Source of the DNA: Natronomonas salinimetallica | Lineage (GTDB): Archaea; Halobacteriota; Halobacteria; Halobacteriales; Haloarculaceae | Length of the DNA: 50,472 bases | Reading direction: 5' to 3' | Assembly: GCF_013839515.1 (NCBI RefSeq) | Contig: NZ_JACDNQ010000008.1 | Coordinates: 1 to 50,472 of the forward strand | Shown: piece by piece, positions 33,917 through 43,086 of the stretch | How the letters are laid out: each line of letters begins with the position of its first letter | Position numbering within the stretch: the stretch's first letter is position 1 | Made by a program: the position numbers and the translations under genes | The notes under the pieces: model-generated | Seen by the model: the letters and a program-made list of their open reading frames with translations, nothing else | Told to the model about the DNA's origin: nothing | Databases searched by the model: none

Positions 33917-34432
33917 ATGTCGTCCCAAACCACGAACACAGCGCCTCTCGACCGATTCGAACGGTCGGTCGAGGCCTACGACGTCGGGGTACACCGGGTC
34001 CAGCCCTCCGCGGTATGTGAGACTATCGAGACGCTCCTCTCGGGGCCGGCGGTCGGGGTTTCGATCGATATCGATGGGGCGACGCTTCCCGAAGATGTGA
34101 GTACCGAACCGACCAGCGCCGAGTTGGAGGCGGCCGAGACGGGTGTGACGAGCGCGTCGCTGGCGATCGCGGACTACGGAAGCGTTGTGCTTCGGGCAAC
34201 GGCCGAGGGAAGCGAGCCGATAAGCCTCTTCAACGACCGCCACGTCGTGGTCCTCCGTGAGTCCGATATCGTCCCCGATATGGCGGCCGCCTTCGAGTGG
34301 TTCGGCGAGGAACTGCGCGAGAGCCGCGATTCGGCGATCATCGCGACGGGGCCCTCGGCGACGGCGGACATGGGGGCGCTCGTCCAGGGGGCACACGGTC
34401 CAAAGGAGGTGGAGGTGATCGTTGTCACATGA
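33917..34432 (+). CDS. lutC: LUD-domain protein, LutC/LldG-like
   Basis: A 171-aa single LUD-domain protein. GVTSASLAIADYGSVVLRAT and DIVPDMAAAFEWFGEELRES, then ALVQGAHGPKEVEVIVV, fit LutC, a component of iron-sulfur L-lactate dehydrogenase complexes. Its stop overlaps the start of the next gene by four nt, so the two are coupled. Confidence 0.85.
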   Translation: MSSQTTNTAPLDRFERSVEAYDVGVHRVQPSAVCETIETLLSGPAVGVSIDIDGATLPEDVSTEPTSAELEAAETGVTSASLAIADYGSVVLRATAEGSEPISLFNDRHVVVLRESDIVPDMAAAFEWFGEELRESRDSAIIATGPSATADMGALVQGAHGPKEVEVIVVT

Positions 34433-36630
34433 GCGAGAAGTCACGGCAATCACGGGCCGAGCACATCAAACACATCATGGAGACCGAGGGCGACGCGGTC
34501 GCGACGAATACCCGCGGGTTCAACCAGGGCCGATACGACTCGGTCGCGAAACTCGAGGACTACGAGGCGCTGAAAGGCCGGGCGAGAGAGATCAAAGAGG
34601 ACGCCATCGAACGGCTTCCGGAACTGATCGACGAGGTCATCGACGCCGTCGAGGAGAACGGCGGGACGGTGTACATCGCCCAGGACGCGGCGGACGCGAA
34701 CCGATACATCGCCAGCGTCTGTGACGACGAGGACGCAGAGCGTTTGATAAAGAGCAAATCGATGACGAGCGAGGAGATCGAGATCAACGAACACCTCGAA
34801 GCGGACGGCGTCGACGTCGTCGAAACCGACCTCGGCGAGTGGGTGTTACAGCTCGCCGATGAGGCTCCGAGCCACATCGTCGCGCCGGCGATCCACAAAT
34901 CCCGAGCGGAGATCGCGAAACTGTTCAACGAACGCTTCGACCCCGAGGAGGAGTTGGAGTCCGCGGAGGAGCTGACGATGTTCGCCCGTGAACGGCTCGG
35001 CGAACTCATCCGCGAGGCCGACGTCGGGATGACCGGCGCGAACTTCGTCACCGCCGACTCGGGGACGATGGCACTCGTCACGAGCGAGGGCAACGCCAGA
35101 AAGACGGTGACGGTACCGGATACGCAGATCGCCGTCGCGGGCGTCGAGAAGATCGTCCCGAGCGTCGAGGACCTCCAGCCGTTCATCGAGCTCATCGGTC
35201 GCTCCGGCACCGGCCAGGACATCACGAGCTACATTTCTCTTTTCACTCCGCCGATCAACTCACCGACCGTCGATTTCGAGGATCCGGAGGCGACCGTCGG
35301 CGGGACCGGGGAGGACCGGGATTTCCACCTCGTGTTGATCGACAACGGGCGGATGGCGATGCGCGAGGACGATGACCTCAAGGAGACGCTGTACTGCATC
35401 CGCTGTTCGGCCTGTTCGAACACCTGTGCGAACTTCCAGTCCGTCGGCGGGCACGTCTTCGGCGGCGAGACGTACTCCGGCGGGATCGCGACCGGATGGG
35501 AGGCCGGCGTCCACGGCCAAGACGCGGCGGCGGAGTTCAACGACCAGTGTACGGGCTGTTCGCGGTGTGTGGAGGCCTGCCCGGTCGAGATCGACATCCC
35601 CTGGATCAACACGGTCGTCCGCGATCGGGTCAACAGCGACAAGGACGTCAACGCCGAGTTCCTCGTCGACGGGCTCACCCCCGACGCCGAGGAGAGTGCC
35701 CCCGGCCTCCAGAAACGGCTGTTCGGGAACTTCGAGACGCTGGCGAAACTCGGCAGCACGTTCGCTCCGTTGTCGAACTGGATGGCGAACTCGCCGCCAG
35801 CCGCGATCGCGCTCGAGGAGATCGCGGGCGTCGACCGCCGCCGACCGCTGCCCAGCTTCAGCCGGACCACGTTCGTCGAGTGGTTCGAGAACCGCGAGGC
35901 GGTTCCCCCGGCCGATCCCGACCGGAAGGTCGTCGTCTACCCCGACCTCTATACGAACTACATGGACGTCGAGCGGGGCAAGGCCGCCGTCCGGGCGCTG
36001 GAGGCGCTCGGCGTCGAGGTGCTCGTCCCGTCGATGCCCGGTTCCGGCCGCGCACCGCTCTCACAGGGAATGATAGACACAGCACGGAGCAAAGCCGAGG
36101 CCGTCGCCGAGGAACTCGGCCCGTACTTCGAGGCCGGCTACGACGTCGTCGTCATCGAGCCGAGCGACGTCGCGATGTTCACCGGAGAGTACGAACGGCT
36201 CCTCCCGGCGGAGGCGTTCGATCCCTTCGCCGAGAACAGCTACGAGATACTCGAGTACGTCTACGGGCTCGTGGCCAACGGCGCGGACCTCGATCGGCTC
36301 CGACATGCCGACGCGGAGGCGACGGTCGCCTACCACAGCCACTGTCAACAGCGGACGATGGGACTCGAGGGGTACAGCCGAACCATCCTCGAACGCTGTG
36401 GGTACGACGTCGAGACGAACGACGTCGAGTGCTGCGGGATGGCCGGCTCGTTCGGCTACAAGACCCAGTTCTACGAGCAGTCGATGGACGTCGGCGAAAA
36501 CCTCGCCGGACAGATCCGCGACGTCGACCCGGATCTCGTCGTCGCGAGTGGGACGTCGTGTCTCGACCAGATCGACGACCTGCTCGAGGAACGGCCCCAG
36601 CACGTGATCGAGCTCCTCGCACCGAAATAA
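34429..36630 (+). CDS. Fused LutB-LutA iron-sulfur lactate-oxidation protein
   Basis: A 733-aa cytosolic protein. Residues 1-320 are a LUD domain (GEWVLQLADEAPSHIVAPAI, then GANFVTADSGTMALVTSEGN). Residues about 320-400 hold two 4Fe-4S clusters (CIRCSACSNTC and CTGCSRCVEACP). Residues about 500-733 form a CCG-type domain with YPDLYTNYMDVERGKAAVRA, YHSHCQQRTMG and DVECCGMAGSFGYK, as in LutA/HdrD. It combines the LutB and LutA roles in one chain for L-lactate to pyruvate oxidation. No lactate permease gene is adjacent. It overlaps lutC (ATGA). Confidence 0.88.
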   Translation: MSEKSRQSRAEHIKHIMETEGDAVATNTRGFNQGRYDSVAKLEDYEALKGRAREIKEDAIERLPELIDEVIDAVEENGGTVYIAQDAADANRYIASVCDDEDAERLIKSKSMTSEEIEINEHLEADGVDVVETDLGEWVLQLADEAPSHIVAPAIHKSRAEIAKLFNERFDPEEELESAEELTMFARERLGELIREADVGMTGANFVTADSGTMALVTSEGNARKTVTVPDTQIAVAGVEKIVPSVEDLQPFIELIGRSGTGQDITSYISLFTPPINSPTVDFEDPEATVGGTGEDRDFHLVLIDNGRMAMREDDDLKETLYCIRCSACSNTCANFQSVGGHVFGGETYSGGIATGWEAGVHGQDAAAEFNDQCTGCSRCVEACPVEIDIPWINTVVRDRVNSDKDVNAEFLVDGLTPDAEESAPGLQKRLFGNFETLAKLGSTFAPLSNWMANSPPAAIALEEIAGVDRRRPLPSFSRTTFVEWFENREAVPPADPDRKVVVYPDLYTNYMDVERGKAAVRALEALGVEVLVPSMPGSGRAPLSQGMIDTARSKAEAVAEELGPYFEAGYDVVVIEPSDVAMFTGEYERLLPAEAFDPFAENSYEILEYVYGLVANGADLDRLRHADAEATVAYHSHCQQRTMGLEGYSRTILERCGYDVETNDVECCGMAGSFGYKTQFYEQSMDVGENLAGQIRDVDPDLVVASGTSCLDQIDDLLEERPQHVIELLAPK

Positions 36631-36660
36631 CGCCCGTTCGATCCGGGCGACCGGATCCGG

Positions 36661-37674
36661 CTATTCGCCGTTCTCCTCCGACTCCCGAGTCGTCGCCCCG
36701 CCCGGCCGGGAGGGAGCCGTGGCGTCGCTCCGTCGGGTCGCGACCTGCAGTTCGCCGCTCGTATCGTCGAACACCATATGCGAGTGGGGATACGGGATCT
36801 CGATGTCGTGCGCCTCGAAGCGGTCCCAGACCTCCGTCAACACGCTCGAACGCACCGCGGCCTGTTTGTACGGCTCCTTCGCCCAGTACCGGAGCGTGAT
36901 CGACACCTCGCTGTCGCCGAACTCCTGGATGTACGCGGTCGGCGATGCCGGGTATCGGGCGCTTCCGACCCGGATGTCGGGGCCGCCTTTGATGACCGCC
37001 TCGACGGACCGTGCGGCCGCCTCCATCTGTTCGCGTGCTACCGATATATCGCACTCGTAGGTGACGCCGACGTCGAGCGTCATCCGAATGCGGGCGTCCT
37101 CCGCGGAGTAGTTGACGACGTCCCGTTCGCGCATCGTCCCGTTCGGGAGGACGATGAAGGTATTGTCGATCGTGAATACTTTCGTGTAGACGAGCGTGAT
37201 GTCCTCGATGAACCCCTTCGTCCCGGTGTCCGCCAACTCGACCATGTCCCCGATCTCGTAGGGCTGCTCGGAGAGGATGAAGACACCGCTTATCACGTTC
37301 CCGATGATCGGCGCGAGGATGATGCCGACCACGGCCGAGAAGACACCGACCGAGAGGGCGATGCTGCCGAACCCGAGCCCGAAGAAACTCAACGCCGTCA
37401 ACACCGCGCCGAGGACGATGAGGATCTGTAGGCTCCGGAGGATCGTCCGGCTCACCGAGGGCCGTTTGAACTGGCGGGCGATCCGCCGCCCGAGCATCTC
37501 CCGGGCGATCTGTGAGAGGTAATACGAAAAGACGACGAGCGCGACCGCGAGGACGAGACGGTATATAAACACCGGGACGGCGCCGGGGAGCCACTCCGGT
37601 GGCGCGATCCCGGATCCGTTGCGAAACGAGGGCGTCGGCGTCACCGTCCCCGTCTGTAAAAACGCTACGTCCAT
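36661..37674 (-). CDS. Small-conductance mechanosensitive channel (MscS family)
   Basis: A 337-aa protein. Three membrane helices lie at about residues 33-55, 80-102 and 105-130; the last is the pore helix, rich in Gly and Ala (GSIALSVGVFSAVVGIILAP then IIGNVISG). The beta domain follows (YEIGDMVELADTGTKGFIED), then FTIDNTFIVLPNGTMRERDV and the C-terminal alpha/beta domain. It opens under membrane tension during osmotic downshift. The tail is hydrophilic and Ser/Arg-rich. Confidence 0.9.
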   Translation of the reverse strand: MDVAFLQTGTVTPTPSFRNGSGIAPPEWLPGAVPVFIYRLVLAVALVVFSYYLSQIAREMLGRRIARQFKRPSVSRTILRSLQILIVLGAVLTALSFFGLGFGSIALSVGVFSAVVGIILAPIIGNVISGVFILSEQPYEIGDMVELADTGTKGFIEDITLVYTKVFTIDNTFIVLPNGTMRERDVVNYSAEDARIRMTLDVGVTYECDISVAREQMEAAARSVEAVIKGGPDIRVGSARYPASPTAYIQEFGDSEVSITLRYWAKEPYKQAAVRSSVLTEVWDRFEAHDIEIPYPHSHMVFDDTSGELQVATRRSDATAPSRPGGATTRESEENGE

Positions 37675-37758
37675 ACCGACCCCTCAGCGGCGATCGGAAA
37701 AAGCGTTCCCCAACGCCCGTCGGCGGCCGCGATCCGGCCCGGACCGCCCCCTCCCCGA

Positions 37759-39477
37759 TCAGGGGAACGGATGGTAGCTTCGATCGAGAGCCGGCTCGAA
37801 GCCGAGCGATCCGGGAACGCTCCGGGCGCGCTCGCCGAAGTAGGGCTCGCCGGTGAAAAGCGGCTGCGCCGAGGGGACCACGACCCGAACGGCCTCGAAC
37901 CCCATCGACCCGACGTCCCCGGGCGTGAGGCGCGACGCGTAGGCGTCGAGGCCGGCGTCGTCGACCGACTCGACGAGCCTCTCCAGTTCGGCCCGGCCGG
38001 TCGGCGGTTCCGACGGCCCGATCTCGGCGGCCGGGATCGTCGTCCCGTGATCGACGAACGCACGTGCCGGCTCCGGAAACGAGGCGTGCGTCCCGACCGC
38101 ACCGCCCTCATCGTTCGCCCGCTCTTTGCCCATGCGGCGGAGTTCGAGCCAGTTCTGTAGCGCCTCGGCGAGCGCGCCGCGGGCGGCCGCCCCCGGTTCC
38201 AGACCGGCCGCCGAGCCGGCCGCAAACCGGGGCCACGCACCCTCTCGGTGGACGCAGGCGGCGACGACCGGCACGTCGACGTCCTGCGTACACACGAGCG
38301 CGGTCGCTTCGAGCCCCTCACTTTTGGCCCTGTCCGCGAGCGTCCGATACCCCTCGTCGTCGACGTCCAGCCCCATCGGCTCGTACGTCGAATACCACGC
38401 CAGCATCGTCGCGTCGCGCTCTATGACCTCATAGAGACCCGATCGGATCGCGCCAACACCGCCGTTGCCAAGCCCGAGCCCGGTGGTGATCGCGGGCCGG
38501 ATCGTCCGTTCCGGCGGCGGGAAGACGACGAGCTCCGCCGGGAGGTGGACGGCCTCGCCGGTCACAAGGTGCTCGGCGCTATACCACCGGGTCACGTCGG
38601 ACGTGTCGTCGGTCCATTCGGTGTCGGCCCCGCTCGGGGCGACGAACCGTTCGGGACGGACCGAGGCGTCCGGGTCGGTCTCGAACTCGTGATCACGATA
38701 GATCGCCGCGCTGTACCGTTCGAGGGCCTCCCCGAGCGCCTTCATAAACGCCGGATCCCAGTCGAGTCCGACCCCCGCGGCGTGGTCGGGGGCCTCGGCG
38801 TCCGAGAACGGCGTCGCCGCGAGCGTCGCCAGATAGTAGGGGACCGGGAACGATTCGGCCTCCCCGACCGCCGAGATCGGACCCACGCGGTCGTCGAAGG
38901 CGACTTCGGCCATCGAGATCGACTCCCCGAGCGGCCGATCCTCGTGGTTTCTCCGGAGCCCGTCGGCGTGGTCGTCGCCCCCGCCACACTCACAGTAGGG
39001 GACCGAAAGCACCCGCCGCCGTGCGTGCGGGACCTCGATGACCCCGCCGAGAACGGCGGATTCGCGCCCGGCGACGAGCGCCGCGAGCTCGCGGCCGGCG
39101 ACCGATCCGGCGAACCTGGCCGTCGATACGTCGTAGCCGCCGTCGCCGGTCGCCGGATCGGCCGCCGCGACGCGCTGACGGAGACACGCGTGACACGCCG
39201 TCCCCGGTGCGTATCCCGACACCGCGGCGTCGACGCCGTCGACCGGCTCCCCTCCGATCCCGCCGAGTTCGACGGTGAGAAGCGGGGTCTCGCTCGTCCG
39301 AGCGCGCTCGGCCGCCGCCTCGTGAACCGTCGCCCCGACCGGGCCGACCGCGACGGCCACGTCGGACCCGTCGAGTCCGGGCGGATCGACGGCTACCGCC
39401 TCGGCGGCTGTATCGCCCAGGGCGGCACGGATCGATTCGGCCGCGGCACCGTCGCCGAGCAACCCGACCGCCGTCAC
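37759..39477 (-). CDS. YcaO-family ATP-dependent protein with an N-terminal Cys-containing domain
   Basis: A 572-aa protein starting with GTG at 39477. Residues 1-170 resemble a degenerate E1/ThiF-like Rossmann part (MTAVGLLGDGAAAESIRAAL) and contain CHACLRQR and YCECGGGDD, possible zinc ligands. The YcaO domain follows, with family ATP/Mg motifs around KALGEALERYSAAIYRDHEF, VGAIRSGLYEVIERDATMLA and ARGALAEALQNWLELRRMGK. YcaO enzymes phosphorylate peptide backbones to make azolines or thioamides. No precursor peptide, TfuA or dehydrogenase gene is adjacent, so the substrate is unknown. It ends with YHPFP. Confidence 0.88.
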   Translation of the reverse strand: MTAVGLLGDGAAAESIRAALGDTAAEAVAVDPPGLDGSDVAVAVGPVGATVHEAAAERARTSETPLLTVELGGIGGEPVDGVDAAVSGYAPGTACHACLRQRVAAADPATGDGGYDVSTARFAGSVAGRELAALVAGRESAVLGGVIEVPHARRRVLSVPYCECGGGDDHADGLRRNHEDRPLGESISMAEVAFDDRVGPISAVGEAESFPVPYYLATLAATPFSDAEAPDHAAGVGLDWDPAFMKALGEALERYSAAIYRDHEFETDPDASVRPERFVAPSGADTEWTDDTSDVTRWYSAEHLVTGEAVHLPAELVVFPPPERTIRPAITTGLGLGNGGVGAIRSGLYEVIERDATMLAWYSTYEPMGLDVDDEGYRTLADRAKSEGLEATALVCTQDVDVPVVAACVHREGAWPRFAAGSAAGLEPGAAARGALAEALQNWLELRRMGKERANDEGGAVGTHASFPEPARAFVDHGTTIPAAEIGPSEPPTGRAELERLVESVDDAGLDAYASRLTPGDVGSMGFEAVRVVVPSAQPLFTGEPYFGERARSVPGSLGFEPALDRSYHPFP

Positions 39478-39888
39478 TGCGGATCACCGGTCCCCGACTC
39501 TATGGACGCTCTCGGATACATGTCAGTCATGTCCGGTCGAGGGGCGATAAAAGCCGCGGGAGCCCTCGACCGGACGTTTCGATCCGGGGCGGTCGGTGAT
39601 ACTGTCGGGTATACCTATAGTAGAGATCGGAAGACAATACACACTCGACCGCACGGCGGCAGTGCGGTCGATGTGTAACTAGTTGCGATGTCTACTATAT
39701 TTCATAGCGTGTGATAAAAACATTCACAGTCCATCTGCTCCGGAATAACCCAAGATGGACATATTGGAGTAGATATGGTTACTGAAGACTGTGCAAGATA
39801 CAGAGAGTGAAGTCAGCAGAGAGCCGTGAGAAGAAGGCGGTTATTTATCAAGTCGGTGGTCCATTCTACAACTAACGATCTTGGACCT
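39478..39888. other. 411-bp gap with a MITE and no gene
   Basis: It contains the hairpin element at 39616-39699, a solo TGATACTGTCGG (39597-39608) resembling the ends of the 114-bp MITE family, and AT-rich DNA from about 39700 leading into the pilin gene. Confidence 0.5.
39616..39699. mobile_element. 84-bp hairpin MITE
   Basis: The ends TATAGTAGAGATCG and, inverted, TATAGTAGACATCG differ at one position. The inner arms ACACACTCGACCGCAC and TACACATCGACCGCAC (read inverted) pair almost completely around GGCGGCA. There is no coding capacity. TA at both borders suggests a TA target, as for IS630/Tc1-like elements. I see only one copy in the window. Confidence 0.65.
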
Positions 39889-40458
39889 ATGAAATCGAAT
39901 CGGGCCGTCTCACCTGTTATTTCGGTTATTTTGATGGTCGCAATTGCAGTCATACTAACCGCAACTATCTCGATATTCGTTCTTGGATTCACAGAAGATC
40001 TCAACGACACTGCGCCAGTTGTAGGCCAAACGAGCGGTGAGTTTGAACCGGGTAGTTCTTCTGATAAACAGATTGTACGAATCACTCATGAAGCTGGAGA
40101 TCAGGTCAATGTTGAAGATATCGAGATTTTAGTTAGTGCATCAGGTCCCGGAGTGGACACTGAAGCCCGGTTGGTCGATCTTCCCGGTGATGGATACTAC
40201 ACTGGTGCGCTTGCCGATAGTAATATTCAGGGCAACGAAGATTTGATCGATCAGAGTTATAAATCAACCAAGGTAATCGTTGTCGATGACTCAAACGAAT
40301 GGACAGCTGGAGATACCATCGAATTTCGAATCGGTGTAACCGCGGCTGATTTTAGAGATTCTCCGACCTACGATGATGCAGATGAACTTGAGGTCACTAT
40401 TGTCTATACTGATACCGAGTCAAGTGCTATCCTGTTTGAGGAAACGTTTAGACCATAA
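39889..40458 (+). CDS. Type IV pilin-like secreted protein
   Basis: A 189-aa protein. MKSNR|AVSPVISVILMVAIAVIL is a class III signal peptide; the archaeal prepilin peptidase PibD should cut after the Arg, and the hydrophobic helix (about residues 8-33) would build the pilus core. The rest is a beta-rich acidic domain with no cysteines. It belongs to the haloarchaeal pilin_N (DUF1628-like) group used for adhesion. Its codons are clearly AT-richer than its neighbours (many TTT, ATT, GAT, AAT), and it is flanked by a MITE and an IS end, suggesting recent acquisition. No pilus assembly genes are adjacent. Confidence 0.85.
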   Translation: MKSNRAVSPVISVILMVAIAVILTATISIFVLGFTEDLNDTAPVVGQTSGEFEPGSSSDKQIVRITHEAGDQVNVEDIEILVSASGPGVDTEARLVDLPGDGYYTGALADSNIQGNEDLIDQSYKSTKVIVVDDSNEWTAGDTIEFRIGVTAADFRDSPTYDDADELEVTIVYTDTESSAILFEETFRP

Positions 40459-40780
40459 TCAACGTACAGGAGTGTATAAACCCGTAGCTGTTGAATACGC
40501 GCTGTCCATCTTGCACGCCACTTCTGACAGGAATTGGATAGATAGAGCTTGCTAAGCTTTCTATGACACGCTATATTTCAAGCTATTCGCGCGACGGTGA
40601 CGCGATAGCTTCACGAAATTATAGCCGACAGTATGAGGATGCAGACGACGGGCGGACCGTCGGCGATGGGGCATACCGAGTACGCTCACGGTGTCCCACA
40701 GAGCGCCACCCCCGCAGAGGGCGCGTGGCGCTCCGAGACGAGCGTACTCAGTGTCAGGTGAGAGACGAGCGTACCCAGTG
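40459..40780. other. 322-bp gap with an IS end and tandem repeat, no gene
   Basis: AT-richer DNA up to about 40630, then GC-rich sequence. An IS-type end is at 40559-40572, and a tandem duplication abuts the tbsP stop codon. An inverted pair AGCGCCAC/GTGGCGCT (about 40702-40732) could form a hairpin terminator for the minus-strand gene. Confidence 0.45.
40559..40572. mobile_element. Solo IS/MITE end
   Basis: TTCTATGACACGCT is identical to 14 bases of the inverted ends of the 405-bp element at 31528-31932. No partner end is seen within reach, so it is a relic. Confidence 0.5.
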
Positions 40781-40788
40781 TCAGGTGA
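40735..40788. repeat. Tandem duplication, 27 bp, spanning the tbsP stop codon
   Basis: Copies at 40735-40761 and 40762-40788 match at 26 of 27 positions (GAGACGAGCGTAC(T/C)CAGTG...). The stop codon of tbsP (40781-40783) is in the right-hand copy; the left-hand copy lies past the gene. Confidence 0.95.
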
Positions 40789-41584
40789 GCATCGAACGGG
40801 CGACGCGCGCGAACTCGTCGTCGGCCACGCCCACGAGACGTTCGTCGGCGAGTCGCAACCGAAGCCGGGGGCGGCCGATGTCGATCGGAACCTTCTCCGT
40901 TCCGATCACGCCGGCCTCCTCCATCCGGGTCTTCGTCCGGGAGAACGTGGCTTTCGAGGCGACGCCGACGTCCTCGCCCCACTTCGAGATGTCGTACAGG
41001 AGGTCTTCGTTCCGGGCCGCGACGAGCAGCGACACCGTGACCGCATCGACGTCGGTGCCGCCCGGGGCGTCCTCCAGCGCCGAGAGGACGGTGTCGAAGT
41101 CCTCGACCGTCGACCGCCCGAGTTCGGCCTCGAGCGTCTCACGGACCCGGGCGAGCGGTGGCGTCCGAACGTCGTACGTGTCCGCGCCCGTCCACGCGTC
41201 GGCGAGCCGCCCTCTCGTGTCGGCGAGGAAGGCCTCGTCGTCCGTCACCAATCCGGCCGTCCGATCCGTCCCCTGGACGAGGGCGACGACGGACGACGCC
41301 GTGACCGACAGCGCGTTCGTCCCGTCGTCGTACCCCCGTATCTCGAGGACGCCCGCCTCGACGTGGTTCGCCGTCCGGCCCGCAACGAGGAAGTCCTCCA
41401 GTACCTCCCTGAGAGCGCCCGTATCGGCGAGGAGGCGGATCGGCGGCGATCCCTCATCGAGGCTTCGGACGAGTCCCTCGATGGTCCCCGCGTCCGGCGC
41501 GACGACGAACGCGCCCTCTTCCGCCGCGTCGAGCACTTCTCCGAGTACGTCCGCGACGGATCGCCCCATAACAGTCGATTTCAT
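40781..41584 (-). CDS. tbsP: Transcriptional regulator, TbsP-like
   Basis: A 267-aa protein. The N-terminal domain (MGRSVADVLGEVLDAAEEGA, then FVVAPDAGTIEGLVRSLDEG) resembles the haloarchaeal TbsP/DUF5821 family, whose Haloferax member acts with TrmB on gluconeogenic genes. A C-terminal winged helix (DLLYDISKWGEDVGVASKAT, then FSRTKTRMEEAGVIGTEKVP) would bind DNA. Start 41584 fits a TATA box (minus strand TTAAATACC, about 41612-41620) about 30 nt upstream; ATG 41569 is the alternative. It is divergent from glyA. The target genes here are unknown. Confidence 0.7.
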   Translation of the reverse strand: MKSTVMGRSVADVLGEVLDAAEEGAFVVAPDAGTIEGLVRSLDEGSPPIRLLADTGALREVLEDFLVAGRTANHVEAGVLEIRGYDDGTNALSVTASSVVALVQGTDRTAGLVTDDEAFLADTRGRLADAWTGADTYDVRTPPLARVRETLEAELGRSTVEDFDTVLSALEDAPGGTDVDAVTVSLLVAARNEDLLYDISKWGEDVGVASKATFSRTKTRMEEAGVIGTEKVPIDIGRPRLRLRLADERLVGVADDEFARVARSMLT

Positions 41585-41611
41585 CGGCGTTAGAATAATT
41601 GCACTTCGTGA

Positions 41612-41620
41612 GGTATTTAA
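41612..41620 (-). promoter_or_regulatory. TATA box of the tbsP-like gene
   Basis: TTAAATACC on the minus strand, about 30 nt before the start codon at 41584. Confidence 0.55.
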
Positions 41621-41709
41621 TCTTTCTACGGTCGGGGTCGTTCGCAATCGGGCGCGCGCCCGTGACGAACGGGTAACTTCTTGTCCCGGCGTTCCTCAGT
41701 TTCACGTAT

Positions 41710-42984
41710 ATGAGCTACGAGCAGGTCCGCCGGACCGATCCCGCGATCGCCGACGCCCTCGAAGGGGAACTCGAACGCCAAGAGGACACGCTGGCGATGA
41801 TCGCGAGCGAGAATCACGTCTCGGAGGCCGTACTCCGGGCCCAGAGTTCCGAACTCACGAACAAATACGCCGAGGGGTACCCCGGCGAACGGTACTACGC
41901 CGGCTGTGGCCCCGCCGACGCTGTCGAGGAACTCGCCATCGAGCGCGCCAAGGAACTGTGGGGAGCCGAACACGTCAACGTCCAGCCCCACGCGGGGACG
42001 CAGGCGAACATGGGGGTGTATCTGGCGATGTTGGATCCGGGCGATAAGATCCTCTCGTTGGAACTCGAACACGGCGGACACCTGAGCCACGGCCATCCGG
42101 CGAACTTCACGGGCAAGACCTACGAGGTCGAACAGTACGAGGTCGACACCGAGACGGGCTACATCGATTACGAGGGGCTCTACGAACACGCCGAGACGTT
42201 CGACCCCGACATGATCGTCTCGGGCTACTCCGCATACCCCCGGGAGGTGGACTTCGAGCGGATCCAAGAGGCTGCCGACGCGGTCGACGCCTACCACCTC
42301 GCCGACATCGCCCACATCACCGGCCTCGTCGCGGCGGGTGTCCACCAGTCGCCGGTCGGGGTCGCCGACTTCGTCACCGGTTCGACCCACAAGACGATCC
42401 GGGCCGGCCGCGGTGGCATCATCATGTGTGACGGGGAGTACGCCGACGCGATCGACGCCGCGGTCTTCCCCGGCGCACAGGGCGGTCCGTTGATGCACAA
42501 CGTCGCCGGCAAGGCCGTCGGGTTCAAGGAGGCGCTCTCGCCCGATTTCGACGCGTATGCCCGACAGGTCGTCGACAACGCCGAGGCCCTCGGCGCTCGG
42601 CTACAGGAGCACGGCTTCTCGCTCGTCTCGGGCGGCACCGACACCCACCTCGTGTTGATCGACCTCCGCGACTCACACCCGGACACGACCGGGACGGTCG
42701 CCGAGGAGGCCCTCGAGGAGGTCGGGATCGTGCTGAACAAAAACACCGTCCCCGGCGAGACGCGCTCGCCGTTCAATCCCTCGGGGATCCGCGCCGGGAC
42801 GCCCGCGCTCACCACCCGCGGCTTCGACGAGGAAGCCTGCGAGCGCGTCGCAGACCTCATCTACCGGGTCGTCGACACACCCGACGACGAGGCGATCAAA
42901 GCCGACGCGGAAGCCGAGGTCGAATCGCTCTGTGCGGAGTTCCCGCTGTACGACCGCGAGGGCCGACTCGTCGACTTCGAGTAG
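41710..42984 (+). CDS. glyA: Serine hydroxymethyltransferase
   Basis: A 424-aa PLP enzyme interconverting serine and glycine with tetrahydrofolate. SENHVSEAVLRAQSSELTNK and YAEGYPGERYYAGC near the N-terminus, NVQPHAGTQANMGVY, and the Schiff-base lysine in TGSTHKTIRAGRGG (about residue 230) are diagnostic. The C-terminal RAGTPALTTRGFDEEACERV is present. With folD, 2.3 kb downstream, it supplies one-carbon units. Confidence 0.97.
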   Translation: MSYEQVRRTDPAIADALEGELERQEDTLAMIASENHVSEAVLRAQSSELTNKYAEGYPGERYYAGCGPADAVEELAIERAKELWGAEHVNVQPHAGTQANMGVYLAMLDPGDKILSLELEHGGHLSHGHPANFTGKTYEVEQYEVDTETGYIDYEGLYEHAETFDPDMIVSGYSAYPREVDFERIQEAADAVDAYHLADIAHITGLVAAGVHQSPVGVADFVTGSTHKTIRAGRGGIIMCDGEYADAIDAAVFPGAQGGPLMHNVAGKAVGFKEALSPDFDAYARQVVDNAEALGARLQEHGFSLVSGGTDTHLVLIDLRDSHPDTTGTVAEEALEEVGIVLNKNTVPGETRSPFNPSGIRAGTPALTTRGFDEEACERVADLIYRVVDTPDDEAIKADAEAEVESLCAEFPLYDREGRLVDFE

Positions 42985-43086
42985 GCCGAGTGGCCGGATC
43001 CGACACGCTTGCGCCCGGAGGACCCGACGCACACGTTCTCCGAGGACCCGAAACGCTTCCTGCGGTCGAGCCCTATCACCCGACGA

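Noticed and set aside
36179..37594. 471-codon minus-strand frame across the LutB-LutA and MscS genes
   Set aside because: Extremely Arg-rich, crosses two well-supported genes, no motifs.
38248..39678. 476-codon plus-strand open frame opposite the YcaO gene
   Set aside because: Arg-rich shadow; the minus strand carries conserved YcaO motifs.
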